This document shows positions 53,860 to 62,959 of a stretch of 64,000 bases of DNA, piece by piece. The stretch's first letter is position 1; the number at the start of each line of letters is the position of its first letter. The notes under the pieces were generated by a model, which was not told the origin of the DNA, did no database searches, and saw only the letters and a program-made list of their open reading frames with translations. The stretch lies in the NCBI GenBank assembly GCA_007859835.1, contig SJPJ01000001.1:2971922-3035921 (forward strand), in the 5' to 3' direction. The translations under genes were made by a program, and so were the position numbers. The DNA is from Novipirellula herctigrandis. GTDB taxonomy: Bacteria; Planctomycetota; Planctomycetia; Pirellulales; Pirellulaceae.

Positions 53860-55248
53860 ATGAATCGTCAAAAGACAGTTCGACGTGACTTTCTGAAAAC
53901 GACCCTTGTCGGCAGTGCGGCAATGTCGACCCCTTATTTCCTCTCTAGCACCCGCAGCTTCGCGCAAGGAACGAGTTCGAAAAACGACAAGATGTCGATC
54001 GGAGTTATCGGTGCCGGCGGCATGGCAAACGGCAACATCAATGCCGCCCGGGATTGGGTTGACGTGGTTGCAGTCGCCGATGTTGACTCAAAGCGATCCG
54101 CAAGCTTTAGCGAACAATTCTCCGACGGGAAAGCGGATGAGTACGAAGACTACCGTGAAATCCTTGACCGTGATGATATTGATCTTATCCACGTCGCCAC
54201 GCCCGACCATTGGCACACCAAACCACTGATCGAAGCGATGCTTGCGGGTAAAGATGTTTACTGCGAAAAGCCGCTGACCCTCACGATTGATGAAGGAAAG
54301 TTGATCCGCAAAGTACAAAAAGAAACGGGCCGCATTGTCCAAGTGGGAACGCAACAGCGCAGCACGTTTAATTTGTTCGTCAAAGCGATGGCGATTGTTG
54401 CCGACGGACGCATTGGAAAAATTCGACAAGTCCAAGCTGCGATCGGTGGCGCACCGACGAGCCCATCCATTCCGGTTGCCGCAGTTCCAGACGAATTAAA
54501 TTGGGATCGCTGGCTCGGCCCCGCCCCCAAAGTCCCCTATCGCTTTTTAGCGAGAGAAGGCAAAGGGCGTCCGAACACGAACTGCCATTACGAATTCCGA
54601 TGGTGGTATCAGTACTCTGGCGGCAAACTAACCGATTGGGGCGCGCATCATGTCGATATCTGCAATTGGGCATTGAAACTCAATGGGCAAACCGAAGGCC
54701 CCGTTTCGATCAGCGGCGCGGCAAAACATCCAGTCGAATTCAAGGATGGTTTTCCTGTGCAAGATGACCGCTACAACACCACCACTGATTTTCATTTTTC
54801 AGTGAAATATCCTGGTGACACCGAAATGATCATCCGCAACGACACCGACAATGGAGTGTTGATCACGGGTGACAAAGGGCGAATCTTTGTCAATCGTCGC
54901 AAGTTGGCTGGAAAACCGGTCGAAGACTTGGCCGACAATCCGCTGCCCGAGGACGCGTTGTCCAAGGTCTACAAAGGGCTGCCGATGGAATTGAACGAGC
55001 GGAAGGCTCATTGGGCTAACTTCTTGCATTGTGTTCGTGAACGAAAGGAGCCCATTTCCGATGTTCATTCGCACATGGAAATGTTGAACGTTTGCCACTT
55101 GGCAGGCATCTCGGCTCGCCTTGGACGGGATTTAAAATGGGACGACTCGTCTGAACAAATCGTCGGCGACGAAGAAGCAAATAGCTTCTTGGCGCGTCCA
55201 TACCGCGAAGGTTACGAGATCGAAATGCGAGAAACGGCCAACAGCTAA
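53860..55248 (+). CDS. Tat-exported Gfo/Idh/MocA family oxidoreductase (second)
   Basis: A twin-arginine signal (VRRDFLKTTLVGSAAMS) precedes the Rossmann domain SIGVIGAGGMANGNI and the hallmark VYCEKPLTLTIDEGKL. QVGTQQRST, WLGPAPKVPY, RWWYQYSGGKLTDWGAHHVDICNWAL and the C-terminal DVHSHMEMLNVCHLAG are typical of planctomycete exported members. The length is 462 aa. It is related to, but clearly distinct from, the protein at 32534-33817. It is probably a periplasmic sugar or cyclitol oxidoreductase; the substrate is unknown. A terminator follows. Confidence 0.92.
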   Translation: MNRQKTVRRDFLKTTLVGSAAMSTPYFLSSTRSFAQGTSSKNDKMSIGVIGAGGMANGNINAARDWVDVVAVADVDSKRSASFSEQFSDGKADEYEDYREILDRDDIDLIHVATPDHWHTKPLIEAMLAGKDVYCEKPLTLTIDEGKLIRKVQKETGRIVQVGTQQRSTFNLFVKAMAIVADGRIGKIRQVQAAIGGAPTSPSIPVAAVPDELNWDRWLGPAPKVPYRFLAREGKGRPNTNCHYEFRWWYQYSGGKLTDWGAHHVDICNWALKLNGQTEGPVSISGAAKHPVEFKDGFPVQDDRYNTTTDFHFSVKYPGDTEMIIRNDTDNGVLITGDKGRIFVNRRKLAGKPVEDLADNPLPEDALSKVYKGLPMELNERKAHWANFLHCVRERKEPISDVHSHMEMLNVCHLAGISARLGRDLKWDDSSEQIVGDEEANSFLARPYREGYEIEMRETANS

Positions 55249-55277
55249 GCGTTTTCCGAGTTTTTGTCAAAGATCAC

Positions 55278-55320
55278 AACGCCGCAGGGGGAGTAGTCGC
55301 CATGCGGCGTTTTTTTATTT
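55278..55320 (+). terminator. intrinsic terminator after the second Gfo/Idh/MocA gene
   Basis: Arms aacgccgca (55278-55286) and tgcggcgtt (55303-55311) form a 9-bp stem with a 16-nt loop, followed by a run of T. It separates this gene from the methionine operon. Confidence 0.88.
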
Positions 55321-55375
55321 ATGCTGCTGATCTAACGAAATCATCAAACCCACATCCAATTCTGGAATACCGTCT

Positions 55376-56677
55376 ATGTCCGAAAACTACCGTCCCGCTA
55401 CTCTCGCCCTTCACGCTGGACAAGTGCCCGATCCGACCACCAACAGCCGGGCGGTACCGATCTATGCGACCACTAGCTACACGTTTAACGACACCGACCA
55501 CGCGGCAGCTCTTTTCGGTTTGACCGAGTTTGGCAATATCTATAGCCGACTGATGAATCCAACCGTCGACGTTCTTGAAAAACGACTCGCGGCGCTCGAC
55601 GGAGGCGTGACCGGCTTGTGTTTTGCCTCGGGGCAAGCTGCGATTACGGCATCCATTTTGACGATCGCTCATAGTGGCCAAAACATTATCAGCAGCACGT
55701 CGCTGTACGGCGGCACGTGGACCCTGTTCACGCAAACCTTTAAAAACCTTGGCATCGAAGTCCGTTTCTTCGACGCCGATCATCCCGAACAAATCCACGA
55801 TCTGGTCGACGAGAACACGCGTCTGGTTTACATGGAAAGTATCGGGAACCCCAAGAACGACGTCCCCGATTTCAAAGCGATTACCGACGCGGCTCATTCG
55901 GCACCCTGCGGTGCAATCCCAGTCCTTTGTGACAACACCGTCATGACACCGATGCTGTTGCAACCGATCAAGCATGGCGTCGATATCGTGGTCTACAGCA
56001 CAACTAAATTTATCGGCGGCCATGGAACCCACATCGGCGGTGCGATCGTCGATAGCGGCAACTTCAAATGGGCCGATCAACCTGAGAAGTGGCCCGAGTT
56101 CTGCGGTCCCTCGCCATCGTATCACGGCGCTGTCTTCGAAGAGCATCTTCGACCGATGGGCAACATCGCTTACAACCTACACATCCGCACGCATTGGCTT
56201 CGTGATACCGGCGCGGCAATGAGCCCCTTTGCGGCATTCCTGTTCTTGCAAGGAATCGAAACGCTGCACCTGCGCATGCCGCGTCATTGTGAAAACGCGT
56301 TGGCGGTTGCCAAGTTCCTTGAAGCTCACGACAAAGTCGAATGGGTGAACTATCCTGGACTCAAGTCGCACAAACACCACGACGCAGCGATGAAGTACTT
56401 GCCCAACGGACAAGGTGCAATCCTTGGATTCGGAATCAAAGGCGGCGTGGAAGCAGGCAAGCGATTCATCAATGCGTGCGAGTTGTGTTCGCATTTGGCG
56501 AACATTGGCGATGCAAAGACGTTGGTGATTCATCCCGCCAGCACGACGCATCAACAATTGTCCCCCGAAGAGCAACAGAAGACTGGCGTTCAACCGGAAT
56601 ACGTTCGTGTTTCGGTTGGCATAGAGGATATCGATGATATTCTTGACGACTTGAAGCAAGCGTTGGCTCAGGCGTAA
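55376..56677 (+). CDS. metY: O-acetylhomoserine aminocarboxypropyltransferase / cysteine synthase family (MetY)
   Basis: A PLP enzyme of 433 aa that makes homocysteine from O-acetylhomoserine and sulfide, in the direct sulfhydrylation route. Motifs: TLALHAGQVPDPTTNSRAVPIYATTSY (N-terminus), YSRLMNPTVDVLEKRLAALDGG, VYMESIGNP, the PLP lysine Lys211 in VYSTTKFIGGHGTHIGG, and the C-terminal VRVSVGIEDIDDILDDL. Its length fits the MetY subgroup rather than the shorter MetB/MetC. It is 8 bp upstream of the metX-metW fusion, whose product it uses, so the pair forms an operon. Confidence 0.95.
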   Translation: MSENYRPATLALHAGQVPDPTTNSRAVPIYATTSYTFNDTDHAAALFGLTEFGNIYSRLMNPTVDVLEKRLAALDGGVTGLCFASGQAAITASILTIAHSGQNIISSTSLYGGTWTLFTQTFKNLGIEVRFFDADHPEQIHDLVDENTRLVYMESIGNPKNDVPDFKAITDAAHSAPCGAIPVLCDNTVMTPMLLQPIKHGVDIVVYSTTKFIGGHGTHIGGAIVDSGNFKWADQPEKWPEFCGPSPSYHGAVFEEHLRPMGNIAYNLHIRTHWLRDTGAAMSPFAAFLFLQGIETLHLRMPRHCENALAVAKFLEAHDKVEWVNYPGLKSHKHHDAAMKYLPNGQGAILGFGIKGGVEAGKRFINACELCSHLANIGDAKTLVIHPASTTHQQLSPEEQQKTGVQPEYVRVSVGIEDIDDILDDLKQALAQA

Positions 56678-56685
56678 AGCAACGA

Positions 56686-58452
56686 ATGCCTGATCCATTT
56701 GCTAGTACCGACGACACTCGCACTGCCTCGCCACTTCCACATGCCAAGGCAGCTGTGTTCGATGGCCCGATCCGTTTGGAACTTGGCGGTGAACTGCCGA
56801 TGGTCCGCTGCGCCTATGAAACGTGGGGCACGCTTAACGAAGACGCGTCCAACGCCGTTTTGGTTTGCCATGCGATCTCGGGCGATTCCCATGTCGCTCG
56901 ACATGCCCCCGACGACGCACCGGGATGGTGGGACCGCTTGATCGGCCCAGGAAAATTCGTCGACACCGATCGCTTCTTTGTCGTTTGCCCCAACGTGCTG
57001 GGCGGCTGCCGAGGCACAACCGGACCGAGCGACATTGCCCCCAACCGCGAACCGGATGCACATCCCTACGGAGCCGAGTTTCCACGCATCACGATCGGCG
57101 ACATGGTCAGCATCCAACGGTTGCTGGCGAAAGAACTGGGGATTGAAAAGTGGCGTGCCATCGTGGGCGGATCTCTTGGTGGCCATCAAGCACTAACGTG
57201 GGTTTCCCGGTATCCCGAATCGGTTGAGTGCTGTGTGGCGATCGCGACTTCACCCCGTTTGACGGCACAGGCGCTCGCATTCGATGTGATCGGCCGCAAC
57301 GCCATTCAAACGGACCCCGCCTTTGCGGACGGCCAATACTACGACAAGCCAAACCGCCCCGATACAGGCTTGGCAATCGCTCGAATGCTTGGTCATGTAA
57401 CTTATTTGTCCAGCGAAGCGATGGAGCAAAAGTTTGACCCGGATCGGCACGATCCTCGCGAAATCGTGTCAAGTTTTGAACAGCGGTTTAGCGTTGGTTC
57501 CTATTTGGCACATCAAGGCGAAAAATTTACGACGCGGTTTGACGCGAATAGCTACGTCACCTTATCGATGGCGATGGACCTGTTTGACCTCGGGGCAAAT
57601 CGGCTTGCATTGATGGAGACCTTTGACGAGTCAGTGTGCGATTTTCTTATCGTCAGTTTTAGTAGCGATTGGTTATTCACGCCCGGCCAATCGCGTGACA
57701 TTGTCGATGCGTTAACGGCACTCGACAAACGAGTCACCTACGCTGAAATCACTTCCAATGCTGGCCACGATTCGTTTTTGATGGATCAATGCATCGACCA
57801 GTATGGGCCGTTGGTCCAAGCGAAGCTAGGACGAATCGATGCCGAAGAACCGAAAATCAACACGGCGGAAGAACTGATTTTGGAATTAATTCCCGATTCC
57901 GCATCGGTGCTCGACTTAGGCTGTGGCAGTGGGCGGCTGTTGTCGGCATTAAAACGCCATGGCAAGGACCGCGTCGTGGGTGTCGAGGTGGCTCAAGAGA
58001 AAATCCTCGCGGCCGCCGCTCGCGGGCTTGACGTGATCGACTACGACTTGAACCATGGTTTGTCTGCGTTCATTGACAAGCAATTCGATGTCGTTGTCCT
58101 TAGCGCGACGCTACAGGCGGTTGCAAATGTCGAAGCCTTGTTCGACGAAATGCTACGCGTCGGCAAACGCGTTATCGTTAGCTTTGCGAATTTTGCCTAC
58201 CGTGAATTACGAGAGGATTATGTCGAACGAGGTCGCTCACCGCGAGCGCCGGGTGTTTTTGACTATGATTGGTACAACACTCCGAACCGACGTTTCCCAA
58301 GCATCGCCGATGTCGAGGATTTGTGCCGTGTCAAGAAGGTAACGATTCACCATTCGGTCTTCATCGAAACAGACACGCGAAAGCTGATCGATCCAAACAA
58401 CGATCCCAATTTGAACGCCGATACGGCGATCTTAGTTCTCAGCCGCGACTAG
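56686..58452 (+). CDS. metX: homoserine O-acetyltransferase MetX fused to MetW
   Basis: Residues 1-375 are MetX, an alpha/beta hydrolase that acetylates homoserine. The nucleophile elbow is AIVGGSLGGHQAL (Ser163), the triad Asp is in FSSDWLFTPGQ, and the His is in SNAGHDSFLMD. RGTTGPSDIAP is the family signature. Residues from about 390 are MetW, a class I SAM-dependent methyltransferase-like protein with SVLDLGCGSGRLLSAL (about 405-420) and DYVERGRSPRAPGVFDYDWYNTPNRRF. In most bacteria metX and metW are separate neighbours. The product feeds MetY upstream; there is no SAM riboswitch that I could recognise before the operon. Confidence 0.94.
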   Translation: MPDPFASTDDTRTASPLPHAKAAVFDGPIRLELGGELPMVRCAYETWGTLNEDASNAVLVCHAISGDSHVARHAPDDAPGWWDRLIGPGKFVDTDRFFVVCPNVLGGCRGTTGPSDIAPNREPDAHPYGAEFPRITIGDMVSIQRLLAKELGIEKWRAIVGGSLGGHQALTWVSRYPESVECCVAIATSPRLTAQALAFDVIGRNAIQTDPAFADGQYYDKPNRPDTGLAIARMLGHVTYLSSEAMEQKFDPDRHDPREIVSSFEQRFSVGSYLAHQGEKFTTRFDANSYVTLSMAMDLFDLGANRLALMETFDESVCDFLIVSFSSDWLFTPGQSRDIVDALTALDKRVTYAEITSNAGHDSFLMDQCIDQYGPLVQAKLGRIDAEEPKINTAEELILELIPDSASVLDLGCGSGRLLSALKRHGKDRVVGVEVAQEKILAAAARGLDVIDYDLNHGLSAFIDKQFDVVVLSATLQAVANVEALFDEMLRVGKRVIVSFANFAYRELREDYVERGRSPRAPGVFDYDWYNTPNRRFPSIADVEDLCRVKKVTIHHSVFIETDTRKLIDPNNDPNLNADTAILVLSRD

Positions 58453-58503
58453 TAGGGGGAAATCAAATTGGGGAATCAGCTCAGTGACTGAACTCCACCA
58501 TTA

Positions 58504-59292
58504 TCAAAACGCTGTTCCTGGACGACGCCAAGGCAAAGCATCGCTAGACGGTACACCGCCCAATTGGCCGACTGGTTCGGTCGATGGCATAGGAGCCACG
58601 TAAGGCTGAGGACTTCCAGTGCCGACGGGCACACCGCTCGTCACGATTGGAGTGGTCATTGGACTGCCCCGTAGATCAACCGTTGGCGGGTAATAGCCTT
58701 GGCTTAGTGAAGATCCGTTCGGCGCCGAAGCGACCGCGGGAGCCACTGCAGGAGCATTATAGATGTATGGCTGTGAGGAAGCGCCGGTTAGGTCGTTGAC
58801 TTGCATTCCATTGAACCGCAACTGCGGTCTGGTCGGCCCAGCAGCTGGTTGTGGATGGGCGACCGACGAACTTGGCAAATCGGTCGTCGTTTCGGCCCAT
58901 CCAACGGTCGCAACGCCCGATCCGATCGGTTGCGTACCAATATCCCGCAAATCGCTCGACGGTTGTGCATAAGTCGAAGGACTATTGGCAAAGCTATCGG
59001 CGCGGGCGTTCGTTGGAGCCCCGCTTGAGAACGTTTGCCCATAGGGCACAAAGCCCCCCGCCTGTGTGTTGGTGGAATTTGCTGGTGGCGGCGGAACGCG
59101 CGTTGGAGCACTGAACGCCCCCATTGCCGAGGAGGCACTTGCCGAAGGGGTTCCGATCGGGGCCAACCCCACCGGTGCGAGTGGACCGATAGGCGTGAGC
59201 GGGCTGCCCGAAGTCGTACCAATGGGTTGGCGGCATCCCGTAAGGGTCAAAACAATCGCAAGCGTGCAAGCTCCGAGGCAGAATCGTCGCAT
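58504..59292 (-). CDS. Pro/Ser-rich predicted lipoprotein
   Basis: A lipoprotein signal (CLGACTLAIVLTLTGC, Cys20) precedes 240 residues rich in Pro, Ser, Ala, Gly and Thr, with many PxGxxxPIG-like short repeats (PIGPLAPVGLAPIGTP). It has no globular domain that I recognise, and ends ALPWRRPGTAF. It may be a stalk or wall-associated protein. It is divergent from pilT across a 426-bp gap and converges with metX-metW. Confidence 0.78.
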   Translation of the reverse strand: MRRFCLGACTLAIVLTLTGCRQPIGTTSGSPLTPIGPLAPVGLAPIGTPSASASSAMGAFSAPTRVPPPPANSTNTQAGGFVPYGQTFSSGAPTNARADSFANSPSTYAQPSSDLRDIGTQPIGSGVATVGWAETTTDLPSSSVAHPQPAAGPTRPQLRFNGMQVNDLTGASSQPYIYNAPAVAPAVASAPNGSSLSQGYYPPTVDLRGSPMTTPIVTSGVPVGTGSPQPYVAPMPSTEPVGQLGGVPSSDALPWRRPGTAF

Positions 59293-59718
59293 GTCGAATA
59301 CCGAGGAAATCGAAGGAAATGGAGTCGATCACCGAGCTTTAACAAAAATCGGAAAAATTCGGAAAGAGCATTGCCGCTGAATTCTTTGAATCGATCCTAG
59401 GAAATTCGCGAATTCCTAGTCCCTCCCCATTCTGGATTCGCCGGAAAATACGGTTTTGCCGCAAAAACCGGCTTTCTAGACTCTCCCGAAAGCCGATCGT
59501 TCGACCGAACCACAAAATACTCATTGAGCCATATTGCAAACCACTTAAAATAGGGCGAGTGGCTTTTTGAGCATTGCAATGGCGCGTATTGATGGGGCGA
59601 AGCACAGGAACAAAGTGCTGGGGCATTTCGTCCCGGACTACACCATCTTGCCCCCTCTGGCTTACAATTCTCTCTCGGCTCTCCCTTTTCCTTCCGTCGT
59701 TCCTGAAAACTCACGCAT
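59293..59718. promoter_or_regulatory. 426-bp divergent intergenic region with inverted repeats
   Basis: It contains a near-perfect inverted repeat at 59397-59419 (outer arms ctaggaa and ttcctag, core palindrome aattcgcgaatt at 59403-59414). A further hairpin has arms cggctttc (59469-59476) and gaaagccg (59488-59495). No gene is evident. Promoters for the lipoprotein and for pilT should lie here. Confidence 0.5.
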
Positions 59719-60930
59719 ATGTCTCACAAGAAAGCCTCCTCGCCCATCCCACCGTCCGCACAAGCCGCTGCGGATAACTCACGCGAAGTGACGATGGCGC
59801 GACTCAAAGCGAGTCTTTTGCATGAACGGAAAGAACTCGAAGTTGACAAGATTTTCCGCGCTCTGGTCAAATTGGAGGGTTCCGACCTTCACCTCAAAGT
59901 TGGCCAGCCTCCGATGGTCCGCGTCGGTGGCGAACTCAAAGCACTCAATCGCCCCGCGATCGATAATGAGGAAATGGTCAACCTGCTGATCCCGATGATG
60001 GATGACCGCAACCTGCGGATCTTCGAAGAGGAAGGGGGTGCTGACTTTTCACACATGTGCGACGTTGATGGCACGCGTTGGCGATTCCGGGTCAATACGC
60101 TCAAATCGCTCGGCAACATCGGATTGGTCGCTCGCCGGATTAGCAATTGGATCCCTGACTTTCGTGGACTCTTTCTTCCCGAATCGATCGAAACACTTTG
60201 CCATTTCGATCAAGGGATGGTGCTGCTAGCAGGTGTAACGGGATCGGGTAAAAGTACAACGATTGGCTCGATGCTCAATTACATCAATAGCATCTATCGA
60301 AAACACATCTTAACTCTCGAAGATCCGATTGAATTTATCTTTACCGAAGACAAGAGTCTGATTAACCAACGTGAAGTCGGCCAAGACGTCAAGGACTTTT
60401 CGATCGGGATGAAGCACGCGGTTCGCGAAGACCCCGATATTATTCTGGTGGGCGAACTTCGTGACGAAGAAACTTTTATGACGGCGATCCATGCTGCTGA
60501 AACCGGTCACTTGGTGTTTGGGACGATTCACGCGGCCAGTGCATCGACCACGATCGGTCGTATTCTCGACTTGTTTCCCGAAGAAATGCACAACGCCATT
60601 CGCTCAGCGATCGCGTTCAACATGAAAGGCATCGTCGCGCAAAAACTGCTTCGCAGTATCAAGCCGGGTGTCTCGCGAGTACCGACATGCGAAGTGATGA
60701 CGTTTACTCCGATGATTCGAAAATTGGTTCTCGAAGGCCAAGACAACAAACTCCCCGACGCGATCCGCATCGGTGCCGAAGAAGGAATGCAAGACTTCAC
60801 GATGAGTTTAAAGCAATTGATCGATGACGAATTGATCGATCGTCCGACTGCGTTCGCTGTCGCCCCAAACAAAGACGCGTTGAAAATGGCACTGAAGGGA
60901 ATCGATGTGAAATCGCCCGGTATCATTTAG
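59719..60930 (+). CDS. pilT: PilT-like type IV pilus retraction ATPase
   Basis: This hexameric secretion/pilus ATPase of 403 aa has all PilT motifs: Walker A GVTGSGKST (Lys178), Asp box ILTLEDPIEF, Walker B ILVGELRDEET, and His box HLVFGTIHAASASTTIGRILDLFP. The N-terminal PAS-like domain begins SDLHLKVGQPPMVRVGGEL, and the C-terminus has the usual AIRIGAEEGMQDF stretch. It begins at ATG 59719 after a 40-residue polar lead; the in-frame ATG at 59794 is an alternative. It is followed after 51 bp by a GspE-like pseudo-ATPase gene. It is predicted to retract pili. Confidence 0.94.
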   Translation: MSHKKASSPIPPSAQAAADNSREVTMARLKASLLHERKELEVDKIFRALVKLEGSDLHLKVGQPPMVRVGGELKALNRPAIDNEEMVNLLIPMMDDRNLRIFEEEGGADFSHMCDVDGTRWRFRVNTLKSLGNIGLVARRISNWIPDFRGLFLPESIETLCHFDQGMVLLAGVTGSGKSTTIGSMLNYINSIYRKHILTLEDPIEFIFTEDKSLINQREVGQDVKDFSIGMKHAVREDPDIILVGELRDEETFMTAIHAAETGHLVFGTIHAASASTTIGRILDLFPEEMHNAIRSAIAFNMKGIVAQKLLRSIKPGVSRVPTCEVMTFTPMIRKLVLEGQDNKLPDAIRIGAEEGMQDFTMSLKQLIDDELIDRPTAFAVAPNKDALKMALKGIDVKSPGII

Positions 60931-60981
60931 TAACCTTGCATCCTGACCAACCACAAATCCTATCTGAAAATCGAAGCCACA

Positions 60982-62316
60982 ATGGCACAAGAAACTGAAA
61001 TCCAACTCTGGCAAACTGTCGTTCCCGTTGAATTCGTTCCCCACGTGAAGGACCGAACCGAGTCCCAAGCCCTTTTGATCTCCACACGGCAAGGCGCAGG
61101 CTACCAAATCATCGGTGGGCAACTTGCCCACGCGATCGGCTCGCGAGCCACTCACTTGCTGATGGACTTCTCTCAGAACGCCTGTGCCATCCGCTACCAA
61201 ATCGACGGCAATTGGGAACAGCTTCCGCCTTTAGATCGTGAAACCGGTGATGCGATGCTGTATGCCCTAAAGCAGCTTTGCCTCATGAATCCGGCCGACC
61301 GACGAAGTGCCCAAACGGGTAAGCTTGGCCTAAAGATGGGCAAGAGCAAATTCCAACTGAACGTTCAATCCCAAGGTGTCCCGACCGGCGAACGCGTCCT
61401 TGCAAAAGTGGAGCCCGAAAAACTGCCGTTTGAAAAACTAGCGGACCTCGGCATGCGAGACAAAATGATCGAAGCCGTGAAGGGCCAACTGAACGCTCAT
61501 GCAAACATTGTCGTGGTCACAGCCCCCAAGGGTGAAGGCTTGACATCGACATGGAATATCGCGGTCGACGCAGCGGATAAATTCGTTCGAGACTTTCAAT
61601 CGTTCGAGGAACAATCCAAACCGGAACCCGAAATTATCAACATCAGCTCCAACTACTATGGTGGCGACACCGACATGACTCAGCTTGACATGCTCAAGCG
61701 AATGATCCTGAAAGAACCGGATGTGTTGGTATTTCCTGAACTGCCCGAAGACGAATCGTTGAAGCTCTCGCTAGCGCAAGCGAGCAAGCTGGAAAAGAGC
61801 ATTTACACGCGGATGAATGCGCCCAGTGCGATGGAAGCTTTTTCGTTATTGGTCAGCAAATACAAAGACTCATCCACCGAAATCGCCAAATTCATGGGCG
61901 GTATTCTCAGCCAACGACTCGTTCGCCGATTATGCGACAATTGCAAACTTGGTTTTGAACCACCTCCGCAATTGTTGCAACAACTTGGTATCCCCGCGGG
62001 CCGCGTTGCGATGCTTTACCAACCCTTTATCCCACCACCAATCGAGCAGCAGGTGGACGAAAACGGTCGCCCCGCGCCAATTACGCCGTGCCACGTTTGT
62101 GAAGGCCGCGGGTACTTGGGAAGGATCGCAATTTTTGAATTCTTGGTCCCCGGGCCGCTATTGCGGGATGCGATCTTAAAAACCCAAGACATCGCGCAGC
62201 TGCACCGTGTCGCCAAATCCGAAGGGCACCGAGGCATCCAAGCCGAAGCAGTCCTAACGGTGGCACGTGGACTAACCAGCCTCGACGAGCTCAAGCGGGT
62301 CTTTTCAAAGAAATAG
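60982..62316 (+). CDS. GspE/PilB-like ATPase homologue with degenerate Walker A (probable pseudo-ATPase)
   Basis: At 444 aa it aligns with the GspE/PilB secretion-ATPase fold. The Walker A position reads TAPKGEGLTST (residues 180-190), with Leu187 where the invariant Lys should be. Walker B is loosely kept as DVLVFPELPEDES with Glu253. The Asp and His boxes are not evident. The late ATPase part is good: FMGGILSQRLVRRLCDNC, then PCHVCEGRGYLGRIAIFEFL with the paired CXXC zinc motif and arginine-rich tail. The N-terminal domain (residues 1-150) has IGSRATHLLMDFSQN, also as in PilB/GspE. It follows pilT by 51 bp. Confidence 0.85.
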   Translation: MAQETEIQLWQTVVPVEFVPHVKDRTESQALLISTRQGAGYQIIGGQLAHAIGSRATHLLMDFSQNACAIRYQIDGNWEQLPPLDRETGDAMLYALKQLCLMNPADRRSAQTGKLGLKMGKSKFQLNVQSQGVPTGERVLAKVEPEKLPFEKLADLGMRDKMIEAVKGQLNAHANIVVVTAPKGEGLTSTWNIAVDAADKFVRDFQSFEEQSKPEPEIINISSNYYGGDTDMTQLDMLKRMILKEPDVLVFPELPEDESLKLSLAQASKLEKSIYTRMNAPSAMEAFSLLVSKYKDSSTEIAKFMGGILSQRLVRRLCDNCKLGFEPPPQLLQQLGIPAGRVAMLYQPFIPPPIEQQVDENGRPAPITPCHVCEGRGYLGRIAIFEFLVPGPLLRDAILKTQDIAQLHRVAKSEGHRGIQAEAVLTVARGLTSLDELKRVFSKK

Positions 62317-62506
62317 AATCGATCCAATTCCTTGACTCACCTGCTTGTTGGCGACGAATAGAACGCGAATTCATATTCATTGACGCCGCCAACATCTACA
62401 ACACTTGCTAGGAAATCACCGGCAACGAGATACCCTATGGTTTGAAGAACGGGTCGTCCTTTGGTAAATTTGCCTAAACGACAGTTCAACACGACAAAGG
62501 GTATCG

Positions 62507-62959
62507 ATGGCGAAACAACAAAGCGGCAAACAAACCAGTAAGACAGACGGGCAAACCAGTAAGACAGACGGGCAAACCAGTAAGACAGACGGGCAAACCA
62601 GTAAGACAGACGGGCAAACCGACGCTGCCAAACTGGAAACGTCTGCCAAAGTGCAAGAAAAAGTAGAGCCCACGGAGCCCACGGAGCCCACCGAAAAGAA
62701 GCGTCAAGTGGCAAGCAAAAATCCAAAGAGCCCGGCCCCGGCAACCCGCCCTAAGAAACCGAAGGCAACGGCTGCAAAACAAGGCTCGATCATGCCGAGT
62801 GAATACAAGCTCGAACATCTAACCGCTGCCGTCGCCGCGGCGGGCAGCGCCGACAACTTGTTGGTGATTATTCATCACGTCGAAGAGGCTGGTGGGCAAG
62901 CCGACGTGATCGAGAGCATCGAGACCTACCGCGCCCTGAAAACAGCAGTCGAACAATGA
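62507..62959 (+). CDS. small repeat-bearing protein of unknown function
   Basis: The 150-aa protein starts with four tandem TSKTDGQ units (about residues 10-37) encoded by a 21-bp DNA repeat, then an EPT/EPT/EPT run and a Lys/Pro/Ala-rich linker. The C-terminal 55 residues (KLEHLTAAVAAAGSADNLLVIIHHVEEAGGQADVIESIETYRALKTAVE) look folded and helical. I recognise no family. The ATG at 62507 is the start. The gene seems real from the C-terminal part. Confidence 0.68.
   Translation: MAKQQSGKQTSKTDGQTSKTDGQTSKTDGQTSKTDGQTDAAKLETSAKVQEKVEPTEPTEPTEKKRQVASKNPKSPAPATRPKKPKATAAKQGSIMPSEYKLEHLTAAVAAAGSADNLLVIIHHVEEAGGQADVIESIETYRALKTAVEQ
62531..62614 (+). repeat. 21-bp tandem repeat, four exact copies
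   Basis: Copies are at 62531-62551, 62552-62572, 62573-62593 and 62594-62614, all identical. They encode a seven-residue repeat in frame. The adjacent 62669-62695 has a 9-bp imperfect repeat (gagcccacg/acc) encoding EPT units. Confidence 0.97.

Noticed and set aside
55249..55375. SAM-type riboswitch upstream of metY-metX
   Set aside because: The gap is short and holds the terminator of the preceding gene; I see no SAM riboswitch core.
55319..56146. 275-codon minus-strand frame opposite metY
   Set aside because: It is an antisense shadow of metY, whose motifs are complete.
59567..59791. Small plus-strand frame before pilT
   Set aside because: It overlaps the promoter region and the start of pilT in another frame and has no coding support.
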